Source: Rana temporaria (lineage: Eukaryota; Chordata; Amphibia; Anura; Ranidae). From it: a stretch of 64,000 bases of DNA. The translations under genes were made by a program, and so were the position numbers. Within the stretch, counting starts at the first letter, position 1. Each line of letters starts with the position of its first letter. Below are positions 22,031-34,281 of this stretch, piece after piece. The notes under the pieces are model-generated. The model had not been told where the DNA came from, made no database searches, and worked only from the letters and a program-made list of their open reading frames with translations. Location: assembly GCF_905171775.1 (NCBI RefSeq), contig NC_053496.1:176909928-176973927 (forward strand). Reading direction: 5' to 3'.

Positions 22031-23074
22031 TTCCAGTACAGTCCAGACAATTCTTAGTTTATTATCTGTTTACAGAGAGGAGAGTCCTGTATAGATCAGG
22101 AGGAGGAGAGGAGGGTTCTGGGAAATCTGTAATGATAATTGTTATTTTCTCTCTGTACACAGGATTAAAATGTAGTGAAGAAAATATCTGGTAAACATTT
22201 ATCACCCAATCAGCCGCCCCTCACATCACCGGGTAAGAGGAGACTTTATTGTAAAGGAGAGAGCAGTACGGAGGCTCCACCTAGATCCCCCATCATCTGA
22301 TAAACACATAGAAACAATGTATTCAGTCAGTGTGTGTGTTTCCTACAGATGGATCCAGTAATGGGAACCCACCAGAGAGATGCCCCCGTCCTCTGTATTC
22401 CCAGGATTCCACACAGGAAGGTCACACCATCCCCCACCATCATCAGGTAGGTGGGACTGAGCATGAAGACCTAAAATGTATTCTAAGCAATGAGATGATA
22501 TTCTATGTAATCTCTTGTTATTTTTTTATAAATGTATTCTATCATCTTTGGGGTTTAGGATGACAAAATGAAAGACATCAAAGTTGCGATTAAAAAGGAA
22601 GGAAGGATGTTTGTTAGTGGAGATCAGCAGTCTACAGAGGAGGGAGGTCCTCTGTACCCCAGGGATTCAACACAAGAAAAACAAAGCACCCCTCACCATG
22701 TTGAGGTAGAGGGCACTGAACTCATAAATGTATCTAAAATATGAGATAACATTCTTATATATAATCTTTCATTATTGACAGTTCATTTTTTTCCTTGATA
22801 TTCTATTTTATTATTTTGGGGTTTAAGAACTGAAAGATATCAAAGTTGAGGATAAAGGGGAAGAAGAAGAGAGGTTGGTGAGGGGAGATCAGCAGTATAT
22901 GGAGGAGGGGGAGATGATTATGGAAAGTAAACAGGAGGAATCTTCTCTACATATAGACACAAGTAAGTAATAAACACTAAATGATGAAACATCTAATTAC
23001 TGTACTTTTAGGAGTATAAATTATGTATTTAAAGGATTTAAAGGCTGAGATATTGTAAAACCAAGAGGAAGGTC

Positions 23075-23410
23075 CATCTCCATTCCTCAATGTAACTTCA
23101 TGTTCCCAACAAATGAGGAGGAGATACGGAGATTGCAGGCTTGGCTGGCTTAAATCAGGTTTGTTCTCCACCCAGGAGACTGGCCACATTAATCACCTTG
23201 CAGGTGGACAGACAGACATGGAGAAGGCCATATGAAAGGTCCATCTCCATCCCTCAATATAACGTCATGTTCCCAACAAATGAGGAGGAGATACTGTACA
23301 CCATATGAAAGGTCCATCTCCATCCCTCAATATAATGTCATGTTCCCAACAAATGAGGAGGAGATACTGTACACCATATGAAAGGTCCATCTCCATTCCT
23401 CAATATAATA
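23075..23410 (+). repeat. 74-bp intronic repeat, gene 3 copy
   Basis: About four units, including one long variant with GGTGGACAGACAGACATGG, lie in the last intron. A further partial unit stands at 23998-24030, beyond the insertion at 23517-23955. Confidence 0.85.
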
Positions 23411-23516
23411 TTTTTCTAACTGATGAGTTGAAGACACTGTTCAGATAAGCACCTATATCATATTTACAGTCTCTTGACAGTTTCCTTCAACATTACATAC
23501 ACTCAATATTATGGGC

Positions 23517-23955
23517 TGTCAGGAGTCTGTCAAAAAGCATGAAGCAGACCGAGACAGAAGTACAGTTAAATCACACTTGTTTATTAATAATAATAATAAT
23601 AGAAAGATAAACAGAGTAAGCGTAGTCAAAACATAGCCAGCATTCAGGAACCGGATTGGATACTCAGACAAGCCAAAGGTCAGAGAGCCAGAGATGAACG
23701 TAGTAGAACAGCAAGCGGGATCAGGAGCCAGAAGTGATGTCAGCCAAGCAAAGTCTTCAACAGGAATGCAGGAGAAAGTCTCTGTGATGTTGACCAAGGC
23801 GAAGGCAGAGAGCAACTGAACTGGAAGGCTTAAGTAGGCAGGATTGACGAGCAGGATCATCAACAGGTGAGTCACTGTGGATAGATAGGAGTTGGCAATT
23901 AGCCGACAGCTGTGTGGGAAGCTCAGAGAAGGAAGGGCTGAGCCCAGCCCTGACA
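23517..23955. mobile_element. Possible solo LTR-like insertion in the gene 3 intron
   Basis: TGTCAGGAG... and ...CCCTGACA form short TG...CA inverted ends around 439 bp that the other paralogous introns lack. No matching target-site duplication was found, and the boundaries are uncertain. Confidence 0.35.
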
Positions 23956-24323
23956 GAGTCACAGGTGTATCCACTAAATTGTCCCTCACCGTTGCACACC
24001 ATATGAAAGGTCAATCTCCATTCTTCAGTATGTTCTCATGTTACCAAGGAATGAGGTGGGGGAAGGTTCATCTCTGTTATCGCAGTAACAATGTCATCAA
24101 TGCAAAGTTTTTTGTGTATTATTTAGTTTATCTGGTTTGTATTGATATTTTATGTTATGATTGCACCCAGAGCTCTGAGATACTGTAGAGTGTTAGACCA
24201 ACATACTGTATATGACTTCTGAATAATAGGAATGAAGAATTCTAATAACATTTAAACATTGATATCCAACAGGAGGACACTATGTCCTGAATAACGTATC
24301 TTCAGAATATAAAGAAGAAGACC

Positions 24324-24480
24324 CCACCACACAACGTTCTCCAGGAGAAAATCCCACCACACAACGTTCTCCAGGAGAAAATCCCACCACACAACGTTCT
24401 CCAGGAGAAAATCCCACCACACAACGTTCTCCAGGAGAAAATCCCACCACACAACGTTCTCCAGGAGAAAATCCCACCAC
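24324..24480 (+). repeat. Coding 30-bp minisatellite, 5 copies (gene 3)
   Basis: Five units encoding (E/D)NPTTQRSPG stand at the start of the finger exon, in frame with GHYVLNNVSSEYKEED. Confidence 0.95.
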
Positions 24481-26015
24481 ACAAATAATACATCCCAGAC
24501 TTTACCACTTGGAGAAACCAATGGATCCCTCTAATCCATCAACAGATCCATCTAATCCCGAGGAATCTTCCTTGAACCATGAAGGATCTCACACAGGAGA
24601 ACATTCCTTGTCATCTACAGTGTCTAGGAATTCTTCCAAAGAAACCATAGATAAGAGTGAGCGTACTTTCTCATGTTCAGAGTGCAGAAAATGTTTCGAT
24701 CGGAAAGAAAACGTTCATAATCACCAGGGATTTCACACGGGTGAGCGTCCTTTCTTATGTTCAGACTGCGGTAAATGTTTCGGTAACAAAGCAAATCTTC
24801 TTACCCACCTGAGAACTCACACAGGAGAGCGACCCTATTCATGTTCGGAGTGCGGGAAGCGTTTTATTCGGAAAGAAGAACTTATTATTCACCAGAAAAT
24901 TCACACCGGTGAGCGTCCTTTCTCATGTTCAGAGTGTGGTAAGGGTTTCATACAGAAAGGAAACTTCCTTAATCACCAGAAAACCCTGACAAGTGAGCGT
25001 CCTTATTCATGTTTAGAGTGTGGTAAATGCTTCATTAAAAAAAGGCAACTCGTTCTACATCAGAGAATTCATAATGGTGAGCGTCCCTTCTCATGTTCGG
25101 AGTGCGGGAAATGTTTCATTCGGAAAGATAAACTTGTAACACACCAGAGAATTCACACAGGCGAGCGTCCCTTCTCGTGTTCGGAGTGCGGAAAATGTTT
25201 TAATGAAAAGGAAAACCTTCTTAGTCACCATAGAACTCACACGGGGGAGCGTCCTTTCTCATGTTTGGAGTGCGGGAAATGTTTCATTCAGAAAGAAAAA
25301 CTACTTCTTCACCAGAGAATTCACACAGGCGAGCGCCCTTTTTCATGTTCAGAGTGTGGGAAATGTTTCATTCGAAAAGATCGACTTGTTGCACATACGA
25401 GACTTCACACAGGTGAGCGTCCTGTATAATGTGTGGGAAATGTTTCACTGAAAAAGGCTACCTTCTAATACGCCAGAGAATTTACACTGGAGAGCGTCCC
25501 TTTTCGTGTTCAGAGTGCAGGAAATCTTTCTTTCAATCAGAAAGGAAATCTTATTCATATTCAGAGTGTGGGAAATGTTTAATTCAGAAATATATACAGT
25601 ACTTGTTAAACCCCAAAGAATTCACAGGAAAGAGAGATGGCCGCTCCAGGTGGAGACCTTGGTAATAATCCACCCCACAGATATCCCAGGTGCAGGCAAT
25701 GCAATCAGCAAGGCAGGAATAATAAGGATGAATTTCTGGACAGCCGCACAAACGTTGCCTTTATTTAAAATAGGAACAGCACTACAAGTCACAGCAATCG
25801 AACCTCGGACAGCTGGCGCGTTTCACGCAAACACGTTTACTTTCTGGATGCCAGAGAATTTACAAAGGCCAACAACTTTGATGTTCGGATGAATATGTGT
25901 GCGGCAAAAATAACCACCAGAGGACAACATGTGTGTCCTTTATATTTAGAGTGTGGAACATGTTTCAGCAGCAGAAAATCACTTAGTGCACACCAGAATA
26001 TTCATAAAGGCTAAT

Positions 26016-26450
26016 AATTGTAGTGAAGTCAAAGTATAGTGTAGTCCGATTAGATAATTGATATTTAGATGTTAGTATGATGACTATAAATTTGTTGTTC
26101 CGCAGCAACACACCAGGCTCTCCAGAGAATGCATTTTATTTAACTTCCAATAACAAACAAAGTCCAAAGTCCACAGACGATACAAAATCCAACAGAGCAT
26201 ATAATTCAAATCTCTTCCTAGACCTGTGCCTTCATATCAGAGAATACATAGAGAATATATTCTCAGTGACAAGACTGACTGAATGCCAGCTTGAATGTCT
26301 CAAATACTGGTTTCACACTGGAGGGAGGGGTTCCCTCAGGTCAACCAAATGTTTCCCTGAATGAATACCCCCTCAAGTCTAATTACCATCAATAAATACT
26401 TCCTAAAGTATGTAAACAATATAACCTTTGAGGTTAACGGGCCATACCTC
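26016..26450. other. Unclassified DNA after gene 3
   Basis: No gene is recognised. The frame at 26077-26364 has no familiar motif. Text such as CAACACACCAGGCTCTCC resembles LTR-type repeats but is not assignable. Confidence 0.35.
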
Positions 26451-26451
26451 A

Positions 26452-26942
26452 GGCCCCATACACACCATAGAATCTATCCGCAGATAAATCCCATCAAATG
26501 GGTTTCTGCGGATAGATCCTATGGTGTGTACACGCCAACGGATATTTATCCGCAGAGAAATCTCCCCTGGGATGGATTTCCAGCAGATGGATATTTGCTG
26601 ACATGCACAACAAATCCATCTGCTGGAATCCATTCCAACGGATGGATCCGCTCGTCTGTACAGACTTACCGGATCCATCCGTCTAAAGGGATTCCCCGCA
26701 CGCGTCGTAATGATTTGACGCATGCGTGGAATTCCTTATATGACAGCGTCGCGCCCGTCGCCGCGTCATAATAGCGGCGACGGCGCGACACGTCATCGGC
26801 AGAGGATTTCAGCGCGGATTTCAATGCGATGGTGTGTACACGCCATCGCATAGAAATCCTCTGAAATCCTCGAGAGGATTTATCCGCGGATACGGTCCGC
26901 TGGACCGTATCTGTGGATAAATCCTCTCGTGTGTATGGGGCC
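26452..26942. mobile_element. MITE, second copy of the GGCCCCATACACAC family
   Basis: The ends GGCCCCATACACACCATAGA and, reversed, GGCCCCATACACACGAGAGG match those of 15096-15537, in the opposite orientation. TATCCGCAGATAAATCC-type palindromes and GGCGACGGCGCGACACGTCA fill the interior. Confidence 0.85.
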
Positions 26943-27690
26943 TTACAAACACCTAGGTAGTCTTGGACAAGATTAACACATCTAAGGGTCTTCAGCTGTC
27001 CCTTTGATATGTGTTTGGCCACTAACCCCTTTGGTCAGCAAACACCCTTTGATGTGTAATATTGAATGCCTGTATGTAACACATATATATATATATATAT
27101 ATATCATGCCATACAGATAACACAATATTTTAAATACCTACACATATATATTACAACAATAATTTGCCCCGATGACGTCACGTATGACGAAACACGTAGG
27201 AGGAGCCAGTACATGCGCCACTGCACTTGCGCAAAGTAGCTGCGGCTATCTCTTTTTTTGAGGAAACAGACTATACATGTGAATTTAATTGTTTGTACAA
27301 CTTCTACAGATTGTAAGTGCATCAAATTTTATTACATATCGTTTTATATACGGTTTTAAGCTATGGTGGGTGTCTCTATTTTTTTTATGACATCTGGCCT
27401 GTGTAGAGCTTCATTACCCATTGATTGGTGGGATACATCGAAGTGTAATGATCTAAAGCAGGTTGAAGGCTTTGAGGAGAACTATAAGCTTTTTGGACCT
27501 TTCCAATTCTGAGGGTCATGATAATCTGGTAAGCCCCCACTTGTCACATACAGAGGTGGTTTCAGTTCTGAAAAGCTTGGATGATCTTTGGGATTCACAA
27601 TCTTCTATTTCGCTATAAACACTGAAGACCACTCAATCACTTTTTTGTTTCTCCATTGGACTTTTTTCTCAGTTTATATGTATACACTTA
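26943..27690. other. Unclassified intergenic DNA
   Basis: It contains a short (TA)n run at 27080-27105 and a CGATGACGTCACGTATGACG stretch at 27171-27190 in repeat-like surroundings. No coding signal is seen. Confidence 0.4.
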
Positions 27691-28214
27691 TGCCTCGTAC
27701 ACACGACCGGTTTTCCCAGCAGGAAAACTGCCATGAGAGCTTTTGGCCAGGAATACCGGCCGTCTGAATGCTCCATCGCATTTTTCCCGACAGGAAAACT
27801 GCAGGGGAAAAAAAGAGAACATGTTCTATTTTTTCCCGTCGGGATTCCTGGCGACTTTTTAACACTGGGAAAACCGGTTGTGTGTATGCTTTTCCGAGGG
27901 GAAAAAACCTGCATGCTCAGAATCAAGTATAAGACGGGAGCGCTCGTTCTGGTAAAACTAGCGTTCGTAATGGAGATAGCACATTCGTCACGTTGTAACA
28001 GACTGAAAAGCACGAGGCTGCAAATCGTCTCTCACCAATCTTTTACTAACACGAGGATCAGCAAAAGCAGCCCAAAGGGTGGCGCCGTCACCGTGTTTAG
28101 GACAGGCAGTATTTGGCCTGAACGTGTGTATGCAAGGCAGGCTTGAGAGGAACCCAGTCCCGGAAAAACATAATTTTTTTTCTTGCTGAGAAAAAAGGTT
28201 GTGTGTATGAGGCA
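27691..28214. mobile_element. MITE, TGCCTCGTACACACGACCGG family
   Basis: TGCCTCGTACACACGACCGG at the left and, reversed, TGCCTCATACACACAACC at the right are inverted. Internal GGAGATAGCACATTCGTCA text is shared, inverted, with 43575-43600 and 60370-60395, so this is one family. Noncoding. Confidence 0.8.
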
Positions 28215-29103
28215 TCATATGTGATTCATTTTGATGTTATATGTTGAACATTTATATGTTATGTTTATGTAATTTTTATATGCACTGCAATATTTTTATG
28301 AACACATGGAGCCACTACAAATGCCACATAGAAGATTTCCATTGCTGCCATCTTGGATCCTCGTGGTTACATTGATGGGCTTCACAATTAAGTAATTATC
28401 TTCATTAGTGATACGGGGAAGACTATCTTCAGTGTCACGTCTTAAGCATATCTCTTGATATTAGTGGTAATCAGAGGAGGACCATCTTACATCAGCGATG
28501 CAGCAATCACGCACAAAAGGGCTGCTGAGAAAGTACCAAGGTTTTCCTTCCTTTCCTAGGACAGAAGCCATAAAGCCCTGTACACCCGGGCAAGAATCTC
28601 GTCAGGAAAAAAACGTTGTTTTCCCTGACGAGATTCTTAGCAAGAATCTCTTGCCGCCCGAGTGTACACACTGACCTTTCAAAAGAACCGCGGTTCTTTT
28701 GAAAGGAAAGAATGCGGTGACGTCATTGCGTACGACAAGCATGCGCTCGTCACATTCGATGCCGTCGCCGTCATCTTGCTTTACCCTACCTATGCCGTGA
28801 AAGCTACCGCGCATGCGTCAAAGTCAGCCTGACGAGTCGCCCCAGTGTGAACCGGCTCTCATGCGCCCTCTGTTTTTGTAATTCTATGGAGGAATCAAAA
28901 CACCCAGAAACCCTGACTAGACTAAAACAGTAGATCACTGCTTCACTGATTGCAGTGAAGTTAAAAAACAAATTTAACCAAGCAGCCTAGCTAGAGAGGG
29001 GGCGCTACAGCAGTAAGTGGCGATTACCCTGTGTACATTATTGGTGAGTGAAGAGGACCTTCCTACATTTAAATTCAATATGAAGAATGTTACTTATATT
29101 GAT
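28215..29103. other. Repeat mosaic without gene
   Basis: From about 28567 there is an inverted pair, GCAAGAATCTCGTCAGG / CCTGACGAGATTCTTAGC, and a CCTTTCAAAAGAACCGCGG palindrome. At about 28828-28858 the text GACGAGTCGCCCCAGTGTGA / ACCGGCTCT equals the end of the MITE at 61359-61621. It reads as pieces of two MITE families joined. Confidence 0.5.
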
Positions 29104-30545
29104 TGTAACGAAACGTCTCACACTCCGCTTGAGTGCTTTCGTCATATACCACTTCCTCCCTGTAACGGTCAGGCGTTAACACCATTTACGATATTCCATT
29201 CCACCAACCCAAGACAGCTTATCCGACACTCCAACAATCCAGCAGACACGATCCATAAGAATTCCCCAGAATAAACGAGACACACAGCTCTGTTTCTGGT
29301 TCCAAAACGAATGCATGCTTTAATGGTAAACTCTCAGCTTTTTATACAGTTAGAAAGCATGCTGCAGTAATCACAGGGACAATTAAACACTCCACCCAAA
29401 CATCACACAATGGGCGCTTAACGAGTCCCCCTCAATCCACATCCCAGACAGACATTCTGGCACCGAATCTATATGAATCAATTACTATAGCTGACATGGC
29501 AGACATGACTTTTAGAGTGTGTTAACTCACAACACATATTAGCATCAATAGAACTTTCACACAATACAGGGCTAGTTAGCATAGTACAATGAAATATCTT
29601 AGGAGCAAGACTTAATTAACACCTCAACAGTCTATGTGTCCCCACATGAATGAGTCACTCTGCTATTCACCTGTTGTGGACAGAATTAACCACCTGTAAT
29701 ATTCCAAGAGATCCTGCAATACATGAATTATGATTATTGTCCCATCTCATGTAATTCATGATATCATTTATCAGTCATCCTATGCCCCTACTGGACATAG
29801 GATGACCTTAGACCCAAGAGTCATTAGTGAAGCTGGCACAGGAGTACCCCACATCCTTCAAAAGTCTCTGGGTATCACGGGCCATTCCGTTACACTCCCA
29901 GTCTGAATATAGATATCAGATATTCCAACCACTATCAACAACAATCAAGACAATACTCGTTTGCTGAACATGAACTGTTTATTAGAACCAAAATACAAGT
30001 CTTATATACAGATGAGGAAGAAGTTCCCGCCTCCTGCTCATAATTCTCTGACAATACACCTGTAACCAGAAACATAAATTAACATGAGCTAATTAACTAA
30101 TCCCTTAAAGCAGCCGATGTGACTCCGTGCCATCCTGGGCATTGTTATGATAAATCAGGATTTCACTACAGGTCAGACTTGTTGTCACTGAGCTTCACAC
30201 AGTAGATGATACATTATCATAAGGATAAACACAGGACACCTTCTCACAATAGCAGGAGCTCCAGCAGGAGTCGGCCCGTCTCCTACATTGTACAGAGGCC
30301 AATGTGATCAGCTCTCTCAACTAACATGTTGAGTTCAGAATCAAACAAACCAAGAATAGTCTTTACATATATCCTGGGAGATATTGTGGATACATATTAC
30401 TGTCCCATTTTAAGTATTACAAGATATATTTTCTCAGTCACCTGGATGGTACAGGGTGACTTAAACATAAGAGGTGCATGGGGAGCTGAAACAACGGTCC
30501 CGACCTTTCCAAGGGATTCTGGGTTCCACGGGCCCTCCCGTCGCA
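29104..30545. mobile_element. Older solo LTR (TSD TTGAT), split by a younger one
   Basis: It begins TGTAACGAAACG and ends CCGTCGCA. TTGAT flanks it exactly at 29099-29103 and 30546-30550. Subtracting the insert leaves about 0.7 kb, a normal LTR length. No internal retroviral or gypsy genes are present, and the family is not assigned. Confidence 0.8.
29161..29894. mobile_element. Younger solo LTR (TSD CTCCC) nested in the older LTR
   Basis: TGTAACGG...CCGTTACA bounds 734 bp. CTCCC flanks it at 29156-29160 and 29895-29899. Its 3' end (TCTGGGTATCACGGGCCATT) is similar to that of the host LTR (TCTGGGTTCCACGGGCCCTC), so both belong to one family. Confidence 0.85.
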
Positions 30546-30564
30546 TTGATTTTAGTGGCAAGAA

Positions 30565-30975
30565 TGTCCGCTGACTTTGGGAGGAATGTCCCCTATATTA
30601 GTGGTCATTGGGGGAAAAATCCCCTAATCTGGTAGTCATTGGGTGGAATGTCCCATAAATTGGTGGTCATTGGGAGGAATGTCCCCTACATTGGTGGTCA
30701 TTGGGATGAATGTCCCCTAAATTGGTGGTTATTGTGAGGAATGTCCCCTATATTGGTGGTCATTGGGAAGAATGTCCCCTAAATTGGTGGTTATTGTGAG
30801 GAATGTCCCCTATATTGGTGGTTATTGGGGGAATATCCCCTAAATTGGTGGTCATTGGGAGGAGTGTCCCCTAAATTGGTAATTATTGGGAGGAATGTCT
30901 CCTAAATTGGTGGTCATTTGGAGGAATGTCCCCTAAATTGGTGGTCAGTGGGAAGAATGTCACTTCATATAAGTG
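30565..30975. repeat. 31-bp minisatellite
   Basis: About 13 units of ATTGGTGGTCATTGGGAGGA plus ATGTCCCCTAA occur, with single-base variants. Confidence 0.9.
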
Positions 30976-30998
30976 GTCAGTGTAAAGAACCTTCCTTA

Positions 30999-32194
30999 CA
31001 AGGTGTGACAATTTAACTCTCGGAATAGACTGTAAAAAAAAAATGTTTGCTTACCTGTAAACTAGCGGCTGTTGTCACCTTCAAAGTAGCCTTCTTGTAA
31101 AGTAACACATGTTTCTAGAATACTGTGCCACTGCCGGAAACATCCATGGAATTAGCTTTCTGGATTCATGCACAGTATCTTTGTCGCGGTGCACTGGGTG
31201 TCCGGAATGTCATCAAATCATTTTTTTAGTTTTGGAAACAGCAAAAAGTCAGGGGAACAAAGTGGTTGGTCAAGTTTTGGAATGGATTTCTGGGCCAGGA
31301 ACCTGAGAACACTCAACGCGTCACTTGTGGGAGCATTGTCGTCGTGGAGAATCCACTTGTCAGTCCAGAGTTCCGGTCATTTCCTCCGAACAGATTATTA
31401 TTATTATTATTATTATACAGGATTTATATAGCGCCAACAGTTTACGCAGCACTTTACAATATAAAAGGGAGACAATACAGTTACAATACAATGATTATGT
31501 AACCTTTTCATTTTCCACATTTGTATTCGTACTTTGCGTTTTTGGTGCCCACTTCTTGCATCATGGACATCTTCCAGACCCTCCTTAAACTGCCTACACC
31601 ATTCAAAAACCCTTGATTTTTATTTATTTTGTTAAATTATTTTTATTGCCGGTTTGGAAGTTAATAGTACATAACAGAGCCTATTGGGCATACCCAGGCT
31701 CGACTGCATAGCAAAAAAATTATAAAAAAAACAAAAGAACAGTAAAAAACACAATAAAAACAACCTAACTAAAATCAAGGCACTCTAAACTATCGAAAAG
31801 TTGTTACGCTCTACCCGCCTGAGCGAAACATTAAGGATCTTATTGGCCACTCTCAATTTCAAACATCATACAGAGCTAGCTCTGGGATTTATGAAAATAC
31901 GCGCTCTCAAACACTTGATTTCTTCATGAAATGTTTATCATAAGCTAAAGTTTCACTCTCACTTTTTCCAGTTTTCACACAAAATTTTACATCAATCCGC
32001 TGCTCCAGATTCTTGTCATTCATTTTCCGCCAACAGGCCAACCCACACACGTGTCATTTCTTCTTCTACACCAAAAGGACAAGGTTCACTGGTCAAGCAG
32101 CTTACGAGAGTGCAAGTTAGAAGATGTCAGAACACGCTCAAGTGACCCACCACCATGTTGCTAGGCATTCCAGGAATTAAATTGTCACACCTTG
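30999..32194 (-). mobile_element. Mariner-like element with broken transposase
   Basis: CAAGGTGTGACAATTTAA at the left is inverted at the right end (TTAAATTGTCACACCTTG). The minus strand near 31050-31300 reads as the C-terminal part of a mariner transposase (a DNAP block, SPDFLLFPKLKK-like text, ending with YFEGDN). The frame is broken by stops and by two insertions: an L2/V-SINE-like piece at about 31394-31500 (ATTATT run, TATATAGCGCCAACAGTTTA) and an antisense LINE-like piece at about 31620-31905. It is dead. Confidence 0.75.
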
Positions 32195-32261
32195 CACAAT
32201 TTTCTATTGAAAAAATCTAATAATAAAAAAAAATTATGACTATTGTTTTCTAACAATATAC

Positions 32262-32263
32262 AA

Positions 32264-32336
<73 letters not shown>
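32262..32336. repeat. (TG)n(TA)n microsatellite
   Basis: TGTGTGTG is followed by about 30 TA units. Confidence 0.98.
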
Positions 32337-32341
<5 letters not shown>

Positions 32342-32396
32342 AATGTTTGGGGGTTCCAAGTAATCTTAAGTAATTTTAAGATGTAAACACTGATAG

Positions 32397-33102
32397 GTAG
32401 ATTCAGAAAGAGTTAGGCCGGCTTATCAGTAGATAAGCCAACCTAACTCTGAATCTACGCCGCCGTATGTTTAAGCGTATGCTCAGAGATACGCTTAAAC
32501 AAAGCTAAGATAGGCCGGCTTGCTTTTTCGGATGGCCACTAGGTGGCGCTTCCATTGCGTCCGGCGTAGATTATGTAAATGAGCTTTTACGCTGATTCCC
32601 GAACGTACACCAGCCCGCCGCAGTCGAATTACGTCGTTTCCGTAAGGCCATAGGCGGCCTAAAGTTATTCCACCTATGAGGTGGAATAACAATGTTAAAG
32701 TATGGCCGCCGTTCCCGCCGCAAGGTTCGAATTTTTTACGTCGTTTGCGTAAGTCGTCCGCGAATCGGGAGTTACGTCGTTTACGTCCACGTCTAAATCA
32801 ATAGGCCCGTACGGCATACTTAGCCGCAATGCGCACTGGGAAATGTAGGCGCCCGGCACATGCGCAGTAGCCAAAAAACGTCAAAAACGTGAGGTCAAGC
32901 CTCATTACCATTAAACACGCGCCCCTCCAACACATTTGAATTAGGCGCCCTTACGCCCGCCGCGTTTACACTACGCCGCCCTAAGTAAGGAGGCAAGTAC
33001 TTTGTGAATCATGTACTTGCCTCTCTTACTTAAGGCGGCGTAGTGTAAACACGCTAGGCTACGCCGCCGCAAATTAGCGCGCCCCTACCTGAATCTACCC
33101 AT
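32397..33102. mobile_element. MITE, GGTAGATTCAG family
   Basis: GGTAGATTCAGAAAGAG at the left pairs with CCTGAATCTACC at the right. The interior is rich in ACGTCGTTTGCGTAAG-type words and an inverted AGGAGGCAAGTACTTTGTGA pair. Relatives lie at 38669-39435, 48235-48863, 50843-51639, 53815-54057 and 62702-62994. Confidence 0.7.
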
Positions 33103-33178
33103 GAATCTGAAAAATAGGTCTGAGTCTGAAGAAGGCACCGTGATACGGATTTTGACAGATTGACAACAGAAGAATGTA

Positions 33179-33404
33179 AGCTGCAGTATTTACATTCTCC
33201 ACAAGATGGTGAGCTCACTTATGAGCGTGGAACGCAAAGAAGGAAGTGATGTAATGTACAGACAGGAAGTGATGTAGGGTACAGGCAGGAAGTGATGTAA
33301 GCTACAGACAGGAAGTGATGAGATGTAGGGTAAAGTCAGGAAGTTTCAGATGAGAGGTGACATATTCAGGCTAGGAGATATTATAGGATCACAAAGCCAA
33401 TAAG
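33179..33404 (+). promoter_or_regulatory. Gene 4 promoter and noncoding exon 1
   Basis: CATTCTCCACAAGATGG and GAGCGTGGAACGCAAAG are followed by five GGAAGT motifs, at about 33238, 33260, 33283, 33307 and 33334. Four of them lie in GGAAGTGATG repeats about 22-26 bp apart. The block ends at CAATAAG|GTAATT. It has the most motifs of the six promoters. Confidence 0.65.
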
Positions 33405-34281
33405 GTAATTTTCCTTTTTATTTATGTTTATTTATCCAATTGTTCTCTGCAGGTTCCTCTATCACAGCAGCCCCCCTCCTTCAGTTTCTCCCAACTTTGC
33501 CCTCCATAGGACATTGCTCATAGCACAGAACTGGGCTCCTGGTAGTCTCTTTAGCAATCGCTGCCTTGATCATAGCAATGGTCGAGGCAGCAGAAGCTCC
33601 TAGTAATGTGCCCAGTCTTTAACCACACTCCCAGAGACACGAATAGGTACCCCTGCAGCATAGGGGGTCACTTCTCCACATCCCTGGGTCACCGACAACT
33701 CTTTTTGAACCCCACAAGGGTCTTCTACCGATTTCCCCATGATACTATGAGCAGAAGCCAGCCAACCTGGCCCAGGCAGCCAATCAGAAGTCCTCTCGCC
33801 ATAAGGCTACTAGGGATAGGTCTTCTTCAGCTGTAGCAACAGCCAATCAGGGCACAATCTAACTTTCTCTCTCCCCGCAGCTGTCAGGAGGGAAGTGAAA
33901 AAAACTTCCTTGATGCTTTTTGTACCCAGTACTGCTGGGCAAGATTTAAAGAGCTGTGGCGCTCAGTGCTACACACAGCACAGGTGTCCCCAGACTTATT
34001 TTGGTGGAGTTGACTGTCAGGGGGACATCAATGTGCCCAGTACATGCAGTGACACTAATAGGACGGGGCTCACAATATAGACATTTGCACAAAGAACAAT
34101 GTCATGTGTACATACCATCCATCATACATGGTCGGTTCTATTTATTAAACGTATTTTCTCCAATCTAATATTTACCAGGTAATACTTCCTTTGAAAGCCA
34201 ACTTGAGATTTGACTCCCACCTTGTTCTTATTGTTGGTCACCTGGAGAGAAAGTGGACACAAGGATCTCTACAAGGACGTC

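Larger units (their letters stand above)
22201..26013 (+). pseudogene. C2H2 zinc-finger gene 3 (decaying, probably nonfunctional)
   Basis: The recognisable parts are a KRAB stump at 22214-22232 (only QPPLTSPG), 22349-22446 (NPPERCPRPLYSQ), 22559-22705 (DIKVAIKKEGRMF), 22828-22962 (LKDIKVEDKGEEEERL) and 24273-25429. Three defects are visible. The KRAB start is gone. The last acidic exon lost about 5 bp at its acceptor (GGTTTAAG|AACTGA instead of GGTTTAG|GATGAAGAACTG), so splicing there would read AAC TGA. The finger exon runs into TAA after nine fingers (ERPV*), where a small deletion shifts the frame. Beyond it, fingers continue out of frame (CGKCFTEKGYLL, with lost histidines), and a last one at about 25945-26013 (ECGTCFSSRKSLSAHQNIH) follows an inserted repeat (about 25625-25850). 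Finger 4 also ends KTL instead of KTH. An unspliced or alternative product from 24509 cannot be excluded. Confidence 0.75.

Noticed and set aside
27160..27200. CGATGACGTCACGTATGACG as a CRE promoter
   Set aside because: It lies in an anonymous repeat-like stretch. GAAACACGTAGG text beside it recurs in other repeats of the window, and no transcript start is indicated.
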